From the NCBI GenBank assembly GCA_020445255.1, contig JAGRGY010000029.1, positions 456 to 64,455 of the forward strand: a DNA stretch of 64,000 bases, given 5' to 3'. The translations under genes and the position numbers were made by a program. Source of the DNA: Gammaproteobacteria bacterium. Its GTDB lineage: Bacteria > Pseudomonadota > Gammaproteobacteria > Chromatiales > Chromatiaceae. The notes below the pieces were generated by a model, which saw nothing but the letters and a program-made list of their open reading frames with translations, was not told where the DNA came from and did no database searches. Shown piece after piece: positions 33,993-42,704 of this stretch; position 1 is the first letter of the stretch; each line of letters begins with the position of its first letter.

Positions 33993-36260
33993 CTACTGCG
34001 CCGGCACCGATGACGCGGGCGCGGTCTCGGAGGCTCCGGGTGTGTCGAGTGGCTTGCGTGCCGGGATCAGCTTCTGCAAGCGCCGCCTGAACGACTCGGT
34101 CACCTGCAGTGCCGCGGTGCTGTCGGATACGGCGCGCGGCGTGATCAGTACGATCAGCTCGGTGCGGCCCTGGTTGTCGGCCTTGGTGCCGAACAACGCG
34201 CCCAGCCCCGGCAGTTCGCGCAGCACCGGGACACCGGACTCGGACAGGTCATGGTTGTTCTCGATCAGGCCGCCGAGGATGATGGTGTTGCCGCTGTTCA
34301 CGGCGACCGTGCTCTTGATCTTGCGCTGGCGGATGCGCGGTGTCAGCGGGTCGGCGTTGTTGGTCGTCGGTACCTGGCTGGCCTCCTGCTCGACCTCCAT
34401 GATGACCAGGCCACCCGCATTGACCCGCGGTTTCACCTTCAACATGATGCCGGTGTCGCGATAGTCGATGCTGTTGATGATGTTCGCGTCGGCCGCGGTC
34501 GACTGCTGCTGCTGGGTCGTGATCGGGACCTCTTCGCCTACCTGGATCGTCGCCTCTTCGTTGTTCAAGACGAGCAGCGACGGTGACGAGATGACGCTCA
34601 GGTTGCTTTCGCTGGCGAGCGCGTTGATCACGGCCTCGACCACACTGCCGGGTCCCTCGATGTAGTACGAGAACCCGGGCGCGATTGCACCGATGCCGGA
34701 ATCGCCGAGATCGAGACGGCCGATGCCGGAGCGCGAGCCGAAGCGGTTGCGGAAGAACCATTCGACCCCGTAGGAAAGATTGTCGGTCAAGGTGACCTCG
34801 GCGATCGTCACCTCGATCAGCACCTGCAGCGGGCTTACATCGAGCTGCTTCAGCGCGGCGAGGATCTGACGATATTCGGTGCCCCTGGCGAGGATCAGCA
34901 GCGCATTGTTGGCCTCGTCCGCGATGACCTGAACCGGCGAGGTGCGGTCGATGTTCAGTCCCTGTTCGGGGTTGGCGTCGCCGCCGGCCATCGACTGCTG
35001 GCGCAGCCGGTTCTGAATCACGGATGCCGCATCCGCCTTGGCCGGCTGCTCGGTCGGCTTGGGCGCCTCGCCGGCGACCGCCTTTTTCAGGCCGGGCGCC
35101 ACCTTGGCTTCGGGCTGTTTCGCCGCGCCCTCGTCGGCAAACAGCTTGCTCAGCGTTTCGGCGATATCCACCGCCTTGCCGTTCTGCACGCGGTAGACGA
35201 ACAGGCGCTGGCCCGCATCACCGGTGTTGCGGTCGAGGCGCTGGATCCAGCCGCGTACCGTCGCCAGGTGCTCGGCGCGTGGTGTGACGACGATCAGGCC
35301 GTTCAGGCGCTCGACGACGATGAACCGGACCAGGCCCGCCATCAGGCCGTTCTCGGGGTCGGCAAGGAGCCGCTCCAGGTCGTCGGCGAGCGTCGCTGCA
35401 TCGACGAAATCGGGCGTGAACAGTGCGACCGACATGCCGGCCATGCGGTCGACATCGAACACGGCGACGGTATCCAGGATGCGTTCCAGCTGGGCGCCGC
35501 TGCTGGCGAGGATCAGCAGGTTGCGCGCACTGTCGACGCGCAACAGTTGATTGGCGTCGGCGACGAAGGGCTCGAGGATCTGCGCCATCTCGGCCGCCGC
35601 GATGTATTTCAGCGGCACGACACTGATCGAGAAGCCGGCCGGCAGTGGGATAGTTGAATCGCCCAGTTGCGGCGCGCGCGCTTCGGCCAGCGCCTTGGTC
35701 AGCGGGACGATGCGGTAGAGACTGTCTTCGGCGATCAGCGCGGCACTGTTCATGCGCAGCAACAGTTCCAGCGTCGGGATCAGGTCTTCGCGCCGCAGGG
35801 CACGGGTCGTCTGCATCGACACCACCCCCTGCACGGTCGGATCGACTGTGTAGTTGAGGTTCAACATGTCGCCCATGATGACCTTGACCACTTCGAGCAG
35901 GTTGGCATTCTGGAAGTTCAGTTTCACGTCGCCGTCGCTGGCCTCGCGCGCGCTCGCGTACGGGCTCGCAGGGCGGATCAGCACGCCGGTCCCCGGTCGG
36001 TAGAAAGCGGGGTCGGGTGGCGCCTGGTCGGCGTTCTGGTTGGCCGGCGGAAGCGTCGGCGCGGGCGTCTGCGCGGCGTCGCCGGCCACTGCATAGGTGT
36101 CACCCTGCAGGGTGTCCGCCCAGGCAGGCGGTCGATGGGTGAACCGGTCGTTGGCGCACGCGCTCAACAGCAGCGCAGTTAGCAGCATGAGCGAAAGCGT
36201 GCGAAGCATTCGCATCTGCCCGTTGCTCGTCAGCAATGTCCGGTGTCCGGCGTCATTCAT
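33993..36260 (-). CDS. gspD: Type II secretion secretin GspD
   Basis: A 755-aa secretin, last gene of the gsp operon. Residues about 16-40 form a lipoprotein-type signal (MLLTALLLSAC). N0-N3 domains follow: NLLEVVKVIMGDMLNLNYTVDP (in two parts, about 120), QLLRVDSARNLLILASS (about 235) and VIADEANNALLILARG (about 445). The C-terminal gate has the secretin signature region VPITTQQQQS, LVIMEVEQEASQV, and SGNTIILGGLIENN. Forms the outer-membrane channel. ATG 36,260 overlaps the gspN stop (ATGA); ATG 36,215 is an alternative just before the signal. Confidence 0.95.
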   Translation of the reverse strand: MNDAGHRTLLTSNGQMRMLRTLSLMLLTALLLSACANDRFTHRPPAWADTLQGDTYAVAGDAAQTPAPTLPPANQNADQAPPDPAFYRPGTGVLIRPASPYASAREASDGDVKLNFQNANLLEVVKVIMGDMLNLNYTVDPTVQGVVSMQTTRALRREDLIPTLELLLRMNSAALIAEDSLYRIVPLTKALAEARAPQLGDSTIPLPAGFSISVVPLKYIAAAEMAQILEPFVADANQLLRVDSARNLLILASSGAQLERILDTVAVFDVDRMAGMSVALFTPDFVDAATLADDLERLLADPENGLMAGLVRFIVVERLNGLIVVTPRAEHLATVRGWIQRLDRNTGDAGQRLFVYRVQNGKAVDIAETLSKLFADEGAAKQPEAKVAPGLKKAVAGEAPKPTEQPAKADAASVIQNRLRQQSMAGGDANPEQGLNIDRTSPVQVIADEANNALLILARGTEYRQILAALKQLDVSPLQVLIEVTIAEVTLTDNLSYGVEWFFRNRFGSRSGIGRLDLGDSGIGAIAPGFSYYIEGPGSVVEAVINALASESNLSVISSPSLLVLNNEEATIQVGEEVPITTQQQQSTAADANIINSIDYRDTGIMLKVKPRVNAGGLVIMEVEQEASQVPTTNNADPLTPRIRQRKIKSTVAVNSGNTIILGGLIENNHDLSESGVPVLRELPGLGALFGTKADNQGRTELIVLITPRAVSDSTAALQVTESFRRRLQKLIPARKPLDTPGASETAPASSVPAQ

Positions 36261-36949
36261 TGGTCAGAACCCATACGCTCGATCGTCAGTCTACCCGGAG
36301 TGACCGCAGGGTTCCTAGTCTCTGCCTCCGCTTCATTCGCCGGCGTGGGTGGCGTCGGAATCGCCGAGGATGGCAGCGGGAAGCGTGGGAAACGCCCGTT
36401 GCGGTTGATCCTGCCGGCGCGCAGGGCCTGCACGGCGGGCGAAGGGCCGGGCAGACTCGCGCTGAATTCGTACACCTGCAATGTCTTTCGTTCCCCGCGG
36501 ATGCCGAGCACCACGGCGTCATCCAGAATCTCGATCACATCCCAGATACCGATCTTTTCGCCCTGATGCACCGCCCGGGTTTCCCCGCCGCCGAGTTCGA
36601 TCAATGCCGTCAACGTATCGGCATCCTTGAGGATGGCTGACACGCGCAGGCCACCCACGTCGTCGGCGGGATTCAGCGTCGGCAGGGTGTCGATGGCGGG
36701 CGATTGCTCGACATCCTCGGCCTTGGGCCTCCGCTCCTGGTTGAACAACGGACGTTCGACGATGGCATCGTACCCGTCAATGGCGGCCGACGACGCCAAG
36801 GGCGTGCCGACCTCGATGGGGTGCGACGGCTCGGCGTCGGCGATCTCGGTTGTGTCGACGGTCGGTTCGGGTCGCTGCAGCTCGTATCCGAGCCAGGCGA
36901 TGCCGCCGGCGTAGGCCAGCGCGAGAAACAGTTTGCTCGCCGTGCTCAC
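36257..36949 (-). CDS. gspN: Type II secretion protein GspN (XpsN-like), in the gspC role
   Basis: A 230-aa bitopic inner-membrane protein: one N-terminal helix (KLFLALAYAGGIAWLGYE), a linker, then an ERPLFNQERRP segment (about 66-76) and a small beta domain (LRVSAILKDADTLTALIE, about 102-119). In Xanthomonas the order is E-F-G-H-I-J-K-L-M-N-D, and XpsN links the LM platform to secretin D. The same order here marks this gene as gspN rather than a classical gspC with a PDZ or coiled-coil domain. Four-base overlaps with gspM and gspD. Confidence 0.78.
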   Translation of the reverse strand: MSTASKLFLALAYAGGIAWLGYELQRPEPTVDTTEIADAEPSHPIEVGTPLASSAAIDGYDAIVERPLFNQERRPKAEDVEQSPAIDTLPTLNPADDVGGLRVSAILKDADTLTALIELGGGETRAVHQGEKIGIWDVIEILDDAVVLGIRGERKTLQVYEFSASLPGPSPAVQALRAGRINRNGRFPRFPLPSSAIPTPPTPANEAEAETRNPAVTPGRLTIERMGSDQ

Positions 36950-37539
36950 CTTTGCGCCCCCGTCCGTGCGGGACGCACGCCGCCGCCGCGCATCCCGGAC
37001 AGTTGCAGCCTCACTTCCAGGGTTTCGATCGTGGTCTGTCGCCGACGCACCGAGCGTGCGCGGATGTTGAGCTGGTCGAGGAACATGTAGGGAACGCCGG
37101 TCTCGAGTTCGAACAACATGTTGCGGAGGCCGACGATCTCGGCCTGCATGCGTGCCTCGACCGCAATCCGCTCCAAGGGACCATCGCTTTCGGGCGGCAG
37201 GGTGCGCAGGCTGATCACCTTGACGCCATTCTTCTTGGCCGCGTCCTGAAGACGCTGCTGCAGCTCAGCGGCTGCAAGTGCGGCGTTGTCACCGGAGAAC
37301 GACACGGGGGCCAGCGGATCGTCGCGTCGCAGGCGTTCGGCGAGCTGTTCAAGTGCCGGAAGTTCGGCGAGCTGCAGCCGGTAGCGCGAAATGTCCTGGC
37401 GCATGTCGAAGATATCGTCGCCGGTCTCGTGGTAGAGATCCCAGAGCGGCAGCGCAATCAACTTCATTGCGACGATCGCGACGATCAGCAGCAGTGCGAC
37501 GGCGACGAACTGACCACGAGCCCCTTCCGGCAGGTTCAT
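36946..37539 (-). CDS. gspM: Type II secretion platform protein GspM
   Basis: A 197-aa protein with a short cytoplasmic start, one membrane helix (FVAVALLLIVAIVAMKLIA, about 11-29), a coiled coil and a ferredoxin-like periplasmic domain. GspM pairs with GspL in the inner membrane. It overlaps gspL and gspN by four bases each. Assigned mainly from its place between L and N, size and topology. Confidence 0.85.
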   Translation of the reverse strand: MNLPEGARGQFVAVALLLIVAIVAMKLIALPLWDLYHETGDDIFDMRQDISRYRLQLAELPALEQLAERLRRDDPLAPVSFSGDNAALAAAELQQRLQDAAKKNGVKVISLRTLPPESDGPLERIAVEARMQAEIVGLRNMLFELETGVPYMFLDQLNIRARSVRRRQTTIETLEVRLQLSGMRGGGVRPARTGAQR

Positions 37540-38594
37540 GAACCTTCTCCGGGCGTTGGCGGGTTCACGCTGGCGCTGATGCTGAAACGGCTGCCGTTGC
37601 TGCGGGCGTCCTGGGTGATCGCCGCCTCGAACCGGACGTTGTGCAACAGGCGCGCGCCCTCGAGCTTCTCGATCAGTCCCGCAGGCGCGGGCGAGAGCCC
37701 CTGCAGCGTGAGCTTGCCGTCCTTCATCTCGAAGTTCTGCAGCCAGGTGTCGTCGTCGAGTTCGCGCGTCAGCACATCCAGCAGGTCGAGGCTGGATACC
37801 GTCGACTGCCGCTTGGCATTCAACCAGTCGACCTTGGCCGCGATGCCGGTCAGGTTCTCGTGCAGCCGATTGACGTCGGCTGCCTGCTTGCGCAGGTCCG
37901 ACAGTTCGGCGGCGAGCCGTTCATGCGTGTCGTGCACATGGTAAAGATGCAGACCCAGCGCCAGCGTCCAGACGGCCAGGGCACCGATCCAGATCAGCTG
38001 AGGTCCCCGGCCCGCGACCATGCTCTTCGGCGCGATCCGCCAGCGGAATTCCAGGGGTTCGCCCGGCCCGGGCGGCGCGTTCAGCGCGATCGCGGATTCC
38101 GGGATGTTCAGCCCGAGCATCTGCAGGGCGGCGTCGAGGCGGCGGCGTGGCACCGCGACCAGCCAGACATTCAGCGTGCCGTCACCGGACGATTCTCCAT
38201 CGATCCCACAGGCGTATCGCACCTGACTCGCGTTGAAGGGCGTGAGCTTTGGCAGCTGGTAGCCGACCGCTTCGGCAAGATGGGCACGTGCGGCCGCGGG
38301 AAGGGTCAGCTGGCGCACCAGGAACTCGTGCGGCGCGAGGCGCACACGCAGCGATTTGAGGGAATCCGGGATAGCCGCGCGCAAGGCCGGACTGGCCGGC
38401 AGCCCGGAACCCGGCGACGACGGCAGTTCGGCGACGATCGGTTCGGCGGCGACGGTGGGCTGCAGCGACAGTCGGTCGCGTTCAATGACCAGCGTGGCGC
38501 TCCTGCCACGCGCCTGCAGGCTCCGTCGGATCGATGCGGGTACCAATGCGGCGAGCTGCCTCAGCCACCAGTGAAAAAATCCGTTGTCTGTCAC
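37536..38594 (-). CDS. gspL: Type II secretion platform protein GspL
   Basis: A 352-aa protein with an actin-like N-terminal half (LRVRLAPHEFLVRQLTLPAA, about 84-103), a membrane helix (LIWIGALAVWTLALGLHLY, about 199-217) and a PilN-like periplasmic domain with coiled coil. GspL anchors the ATPase GspE through its cytoplasmic domain. The gene starts four bases before the gspK stop and overlaps gspM. The first 25 residues (FFHWWLRQLAALVPASIRRS) resemble an extra amphipathic helix. Confidence 0.85.
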   Translation of the reverse strand: MTDNGFFHWWLRQLAALVPASIRRSLQARGRSATLVIERDRLSLQPTVAAEPIVAELPSSPGSGLPASPALRAAIPDSLKSLRVRLAPHEFLVRQLTLPAAARAHLAEAVGYQLPKLTPFNASQVRYACGIDGESSGDGTLNVWLVAVPRRRLDAALQMLGLNIPESAIALNAPPGPGEPLEFRWRIAPKSMVAGRGPQLIWIGALAVWTLALGLHLYHVHDTHERLAAELSDLRKQAADVNRLHENLTGIAAKVDWLNAKRQSTVSSLDLLDVLTRELDDDTWLQNFEMKDGKLTLQGLSPAPAGLIEKLEGARLLHNVRFEAAITQDARSNGSRFSISASVNPPTPGEGS

Positions 38595-39484
38595 AATGCC
38601 TGCTCAGTGTCCCGCGCGGGTGTTTCGTGCGCGAGGATCTCATAGTAGCCATCCGAGCGAAGTTGAATCACGAACTGCTCTTTTCTCGGTGCAGTGTCCT
38701 GCAAGCGCGTCTCTATTTCCATGTTGATCACTCGGCTGTCGACACGCATGTCGAGATAACGGCGGCTTTCACGCAGTGTGTCCAGCGAGACCTTCTGTCC
38801 GGCGGCCATCGCCAGTTCACGCTCGGCGATGAACCGCTCTGCGTCGGCCCGGCTAATGCCGGGGACTGCGCTCAATGTTAGCAAGTCCGCACCCAGGGCG
38901 TTGATCCTGGGGCTGCGGCTGTACACGGTGAGATAGGGTAACAGGGCGGCCATGCGGTCGGCGTCGAAGCCCATCACCTGTCCGAGCTCGTGAACGCTGC
39001 GCAGTGCGTCGTTTGCCGGGCCGTAGCTGTAGCCGGCGGAACGGTATTCGTTTTCTTCGGCGCCTTCCGGCGACACATCGTCGTCGCGATCGCGCCAGTC
39101 GATTAGCGCATCCACCAGCTGCGAGACCGGTGCATCGGGCAGCAGCTGTGCGATCAGTCCCTCGAGCAGCTGACGCGGCGCGCGATTGATATCGATCTTC
39201 GCGCCTTCCGACCTGACCGTCACCGTCGTGCTGCCGTTGGTGGTCGGTATCGAATGGGAATGGCCATCCGCCAGCCAGCGCCGATCGGCGTCGCGCAGGT
39301 TGAGTTGATAAATGGCGTAGCTTAATGCAGCCGTCATTGCGGCGTCGCTTTCCAGTTCCGTTACGCCGTCCTGGGCCACCCGGGTCTCATGCCTGACCGC
39401 GAGTGCAAAACCGGCGGCGATGGTGGTCATGACCGCCAGGGCCCAGATCACCAGGATCACCGCGAAGCCACGCTCAGACGTCAT
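38591..39484 (-). CDS. gspK: Type II secretion minor pseudopilin GspK
   Basis: A 297-aa minor pseudopilin, longer than the other pseudopilins, as is usual for GspK. ATG 39,484 is chosen because it gives the short leader MTSERGF followed by AVILVIWALAVMTTIAAGFA. The typical Glu at position +5 is absent (GFAVILV), a known GspK trait. The large helical domain includes KIDINRAPRQLLEGL and the helix-hairpin-helix-like stretch LLTLSAVPGISRADAERFI. GspK caps the pseudopilus tip with I and J. An upstream ATG at 39,514 would overlap gspJ more. Confidence 0.88.
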   Translation of the reverse strand: MTSERGFAVILVIWALAVMTTIAAGFALAVRHETRVAQDGVTELESDAAMTAALSYAIYQLNLRDADRRWLADGHSHSIPTTNGSTTVTVRSEGAKIDINRAPRQLLEGLIAQLLPDAPVSQLVDALIDWRDRDDDVSPEGAEENEYRSAGYSYGPANDALRSVHELGQVMGFDADRMAALLPYLTVYSRSPRINALGADLLTLSAVPGISRADAERFIAERELAMAAGQKVSLDTLRESRRYLDMRVDSRVINMEIETRLQDTAPRKEQFVIQLRSDGYYEILAHETPARDTEQAL

Positions 39485-40190
39485 CGGCCGGCCCGGGCGG
39501 TTCGGTTTCGTCACCGGCGTCGTTCTGCAGCGGCTCGTCGCCAGGTTCCTCGGATGCGTCGGGTGTGTCCTGTTCGTCGATGGCCCTGGTGTCAGACAGC
39601 GGACGCGCGATCAGCACCGGCCAGGGTGGCTGTCCGCTCGGCTCGACCTGTATGCGCACCAGATTCGGCAGGTGGCCCTGTCCGGACCAGTCGTCGCGCC
39701 AGGCTGCCACCTCGTCGTCGTCGGCCTTGCCGAAGTAAGCGATCTCGATGGCCGCGAGCTGGTCGACCAGGGTGGCGCTGCCGACCGGTGACGGCGGTGC
39801 GTCGTCTGATTCCGGCGGAAAGCGTTCGTGTGTCAGCACCAGTCGCCGCTGTCCCTGGTCTTGTTCGACATCCAGCACCACGCGGGTCAGTCCGCCGGTA
39901 CCAACGTATCCGGGCAGATCGGCGACGAAGGCCACGCGTGTCGCGGTGCCTTCGAAACTGGTTTTGTCGTCGCGCTCCTCCGGATTCGATACGGCACGGG
40001 CGCGGCCGAGCGCATCGTTGATGAACTGCCAGCCGATCCGCATCACCTCGGATTCGACGACCTTTTCCTGCATCGCGTATGCGCTGCGCTGGCTGACGCG
40101 AATTGCGCCGTAGCACAGCGTGATCAGCAGCGCTGCGACGCTCAGCGCGATCAGCATCTCGACCAGCGTGAAACCCCGTTGCCTGTTCAC
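39474..40190 (-). CDS. gspJ: Type II secretion minor pseudopilin GspJ
   Basis: A 238-aa pseudopilin with leader MNRQRG-FTLVEMLIALSVAALLI and Glu at +5. The body shows blocks usual for GspJ (VVESEVMRIGWQFINDALGR, DLPGYVGTGGLTRVVLDVE). The C-terminal 40 residues are highly acidic with Pro (DEQDTPDASEEPGDEP), an extension that most GspJ proteins lack. Forms the pseudopilus tip with I and K. Overlaps gspI by four bases. Confidence 0.9.
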   Translation of the reverse strand: MNRQRGFTLVEMLIALSVAALLITLCYGAIRVSQRSAYAMQEKVVESEVMRIGWQFINDALGRARAVSNPEERDDKTSFEGTATRVAFVADLPGYVGTGGLTRVVLDVEQDQGQRRLVLTHERFPPESDDAPPSPVGSATLVDQLAAIEIAYFGKADDDEVAAWRDDWSGQGHLPNLVRIQVEPSGQPPWPVLIARPLSDTRAIDEQDTPDASEEPGDEPLQNDAGDETEPPGPADDV

Positions 40191-40573
40191 GATCCGACCG
40201 CGTGCGAGAGCAGTAGGCTCTTGACCGTGATCGACGATTCGTCGCCGGCCTGGCCCCAGGACACACTCAGCGTCAGCTCGAGCTGGGTGAGCGGGATGAT
40301 CGTCGGTTCGAGGTCGGGCACCTCGACCAGATCCGTCCGCCAGTGGAAACCGCCGTCGAATTCCCCGCTGTCGCTGCCCGGGCGGAGGTTCTCGAACGCC
40401 GAGAGTTCGGTCAGCTTGCTGCGCGCCAGTAATACGGCGTGGGAGTGCTGGTTCGCGATCCGTCCGGTCCGCAGCCCGGTATGGAACATCTGCAGCAACG
40501 CGCCGCCGACGACCGCGAACAGGGTCAGTGCGACCAGGATCTCGAGCAGCGTGAAACCGCGCGCGCGTATCAC
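40187..40573 (-). CDS. gspI: Type II secretion minor pseudopilin GspI
   Basis: A 128-aa pseudopilin if started at GTG 40,573, which overlaps the gspH stop (GTGA) and gives the short leader VIRARG before FTLLEILVALTLFAVVGG. An ATG at 40,612 gives a longer, less likely leader. Glu at +5 is present. GspI is the core minor pseudopilin that binds J and K. Confidence 0.85.
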   Translation of the reverse strand: MIRARGFTLLEILVALTLFAVVGGALLQMFHTGLRTGRIANQHSHAVLLARSKLTELSAFENLRPGSDSGEFDGGFHWRTDLVEVPDLEPTIIPLTQLELTLSVSWGQAGDESSITVKSLLLSHAVGS

Positions 40574-41088
40574 GGTTTCACCTCGGTGACGCGGATGCGC
40601 CCGGTCAGCCATTCGATGTCGATCTGGCGTGCCTGGCCGGCGAGACCGAGAACGATCCTGCCGCCCGACGAACTGCCGTCCGGATGAAAGGCGATCGCGC
40701 CGCGCGTCGTGGAGCTCAGCAGGGATTCGGCCGTGGTCAGTTCGATGGTCATGTCATCGGGCAGCGCCTGCCAGGGTGCGGAACCGCCCGTTCGATAGCC
40801 CTTGTCCCCGGTGTCGACGGTGAAGTTCAGCGACTGCCGCTGCGCGCGCGCCTGGCGGCGCGTTTCGCGCAAGGCCAGGTTGACCTCGGCCGCCGAGCGC
40901 TCGAGCGTGCGGCCGGATGACGGCAGCAGCATCGGGACCAGCATCGCGCTGAGCAGGCCGACCAGCACGAGAACGACCAGAATTTCGACCAGCGTGAAAC
41001 CATGCCCGGCCTGTAGCCGGGTGCCCGGGCCGCGAACTGGCCCGGCTTCAGTCCCAATTGGTAATGTCGGCCGCATCACCGTCGCCAC
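40570..41088 (-). CDS. gspH: Type II secretion pseudopilin GspH
   Basis: A 172-aa minor pseudopilin. The prepilin site is AGHG-FTLVEILVVLVLVGLLSAM (about residue 29), with Glu at +5. The leader is unusually long (about 29 residues from ATG 41,088, about 25 from ATG 41,076) because no nearer start codon exists in frame. The body has RQARAQRQSLNFTVDTGDKG and AIAFHPDGSSSGGRIVL, common GspH blocks. Overlaps gspG at its start. Confidence 0.88.
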   Translation of the reverse strand: MATVMRPTLPIGTEAGPVRGPGTRLQAGHGFTLVEILVVLVLVGLLSAMLVPMLLPSSGRTLERSAAEVNLALRETRRQARAQRQSLNFTVDTGDKGYRTGGSAPWQALPDDMTIELTTAESLLSSTTRGAIAFHPDGSSSGGRIVLGLAGQARQIDIEWLTGRIRVTEVKP

Positions 41089-41461
41089 CGGGACGGCCGT
41101 CGCCGCCGTACGAGATCAGGTCGAACGACCCGTGTTCGCCCGGTTGCTTCAGGACCAGTTCGTTGCCCCAGGGGTCCAGCAACTGCGACTTCTTGCGCAC
41201 GTACGGTCCCTTCCAGCGATCCAGGCCCTGCGGCTGTTCGACCAGGTCGACCATCTCTTCCGGGTAGGTCCCGGTCTCCAGTTTGTAGAGCTCGATCGCA
41301 TTGCTGATTTTCTCGATCTGCACAGCGGCGGCCTTGCGATTGGCCTCACCGGCCTTGCCGAGCAGGTTGGGCGCAACCACGGCGGCGAGCACGGCGATGA
41401 GCGCGATGACGACGATGAGTTCGATGAGCGTGAATCCTCGTGGGCGTGCTGAATGCGGCAT
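41048..41461 (-). CDS. gspG: Type II secretion major pseudopilin GspG
   Basis: A 137-aa major pseudopilin: leader MPHSARPRG, then FTLIELIVVIALIAVLAAVV with Glu at +5, and the GspG hallmark C terminus with calcium-site loop (DPWGNELVLKQPGEHGSFDLISYG, in parts; GGDGRPGGDGDAADITNWD). Polymerises into the pseudopilus that pushes substrates through GspD. Separated from gspF by 20 bases. Confidence 0.95.
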   Translation of the reverse strand: MPHSARPRGFTLIELIVVIALIAVLAAVVAPNLLGKAGEANRKAAAVQIEKISNAIELYKLETGTYPEEMVDLVEQPQGLDRWKGPYVRKKSQLLDPWGNELVLKQPGEHGSFDLISYGGDGRPGGDGDAADITNWD

Positions 41462-41481
41462 GGCTGCTCCGGTTTGAATGG

Positions 41482-42702
41482 TCAGAAAGCGAGATTGTTG
41501 GACTCGAGTATGACAAGTACGACCGACAGAATGATCACGGAAATCATCACGGCGATGACGATGATGATCACCGGTTCGGCAAGCGTGAACAGACGCTTCA
41601 TCGTCGTCTCGACGTCGCGGTCGTAGATATCGGCGACCTGTAGCAGCATGAACTCCAGCTTGCCGGCAGTCTCACCGAGGCCGATCAGTTTGACCGCGAG
41701 CGCCGGCAGCATGCCGGAATCGCGCAGCGGACCCGCCAGCCCGGCACCTTCGCGCACGCGCTGCGTGACCTGCGTCAGCGCACTCGACATGACCGAGTTG
41801 CCGACGATCTCCTTGGCGATGTCGAGTGCCGGCAGCAGGTGTACGCCGTTGTCCAGCAGGGTTGCCAGCGTGCGGCTGAAACGGGCGGTCTGCAGCTTCT
41901 GGATGAGTGCGCCGACGAAAGGCAGGCGCAGCATCCGCGCGTCCCAGCGCAGGCGCCCCTGCGGTGTGTGCCAGTCACGATGGATCAGGAACACCACGGC
42001 CGCGATCGCGGCCAGCACCGCCCACCACCAGTGGGTGACGAACTCGCCGGTCGCGGCGACGATCCGGGTCAGCAGCGGCAGTTCACGGCCGGCGTCGGCA
42101 AACATCTGGGTGAACTGTGGTACGACGAACGCCAGCAGCACCATGACCGCGACCACCGCCAACACCAGCAGGATCGACGGATACAGCAGTGCCGAGATCA
42201 GTGCCTGTCGCGTCTCGCGGCGGTGGCGGCGGAATGTGGCCAGGCGTTCGAGGGCCAGCCCCAGCGCGCCACCCGACTCACCGGCGCGCACCATGTTGCA
42301 GTAGAAGCTGTCGAACTCGGGTCCGCTTTCAGCGAGCGCCGCCGACAGCGACTGGCCGCTGCGCACCGCCTTGTTGATGTCCTGGGCACGTTTGGCCATC
42401 GCCGGGTCTTCCGCGGTATCGGCGAGCGTGTCCAGGGCCTGGCCGAGCGGCAGGTCGGCGCGCAGCAGCGTGGCAAGTTCGAGCGTGAAAAAGTCGATCG
42501 CCTTGCCGGTCGTGGTGGTGCGGCGGGTGAAGCGGGTCTTCGCGCCGGACGCGGCCTGGGCATGACCGACGGCGTCGATTTGCAGCGGGATCTTGCCCTG
42601 GGACTGCAGCGCGCGCGCCGCCGCGTCGCGGTCGCCGGCCTGGATGTCGCCCTCGACCACGTGGCCGTCGTTGCCGGCCGCCTTGTAGTGAAATGTCGCC
42701 AT
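41482..42702 (-). CDS. gspF: Type II secretion inner-membrane protein GspF
   Basis: A 406-aa platform protein. ATG 42,702 is used because it begins MATFHYKAAGNDGHVVEGDI, the standard GspF start, three bases after the gspE stop; the longer open frame upstream lies in gspE. Two T2SF domains are visible with paired helices (LALERLATFRRHRRETRQAL then ILLVLAVVAVMVLLAFVVPQF; and a last helix VIIIVIAVMISVIILSVVLVILE). Anchors the pseudopilus assembly. Confidence 0.95.
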   Translation of the reverse strand: MATFHYKAAGNDGHVVEGDIQAGDRDAAARALQSQGKIPLQIDAVGHAQAASGAKTRFTRRTTTTGKAIDFFTLELATLLRADLPLGQALDTLADTAEDPAMAKRAQDINKAVRSGQSLSAALAESGPEFDSFYCNMVRAGESGGALGLALERLATFRRHRRETRQALISALLYPSILLVLAVVAVMVLLAFVVPQFTQMFADAGRELPLLTRIVAATGEFVTHWWWAVLAAIAAVVFLIHRDWHTPQGRLRWDARMLRLPFVGALIQKLQTARFSRTLATLLDNGVHLLPALDIAKEIVGNSVMSSALTQVTQRVREGAGLAGPLRDSGMLPALAVKLIGLGETAGKLEFMLLQVADIYDRDVETTMKRLFTLAEPVIIIVIAVMISVIILSVVLVILESNNLAF

Positions 42703-42704
42703 GA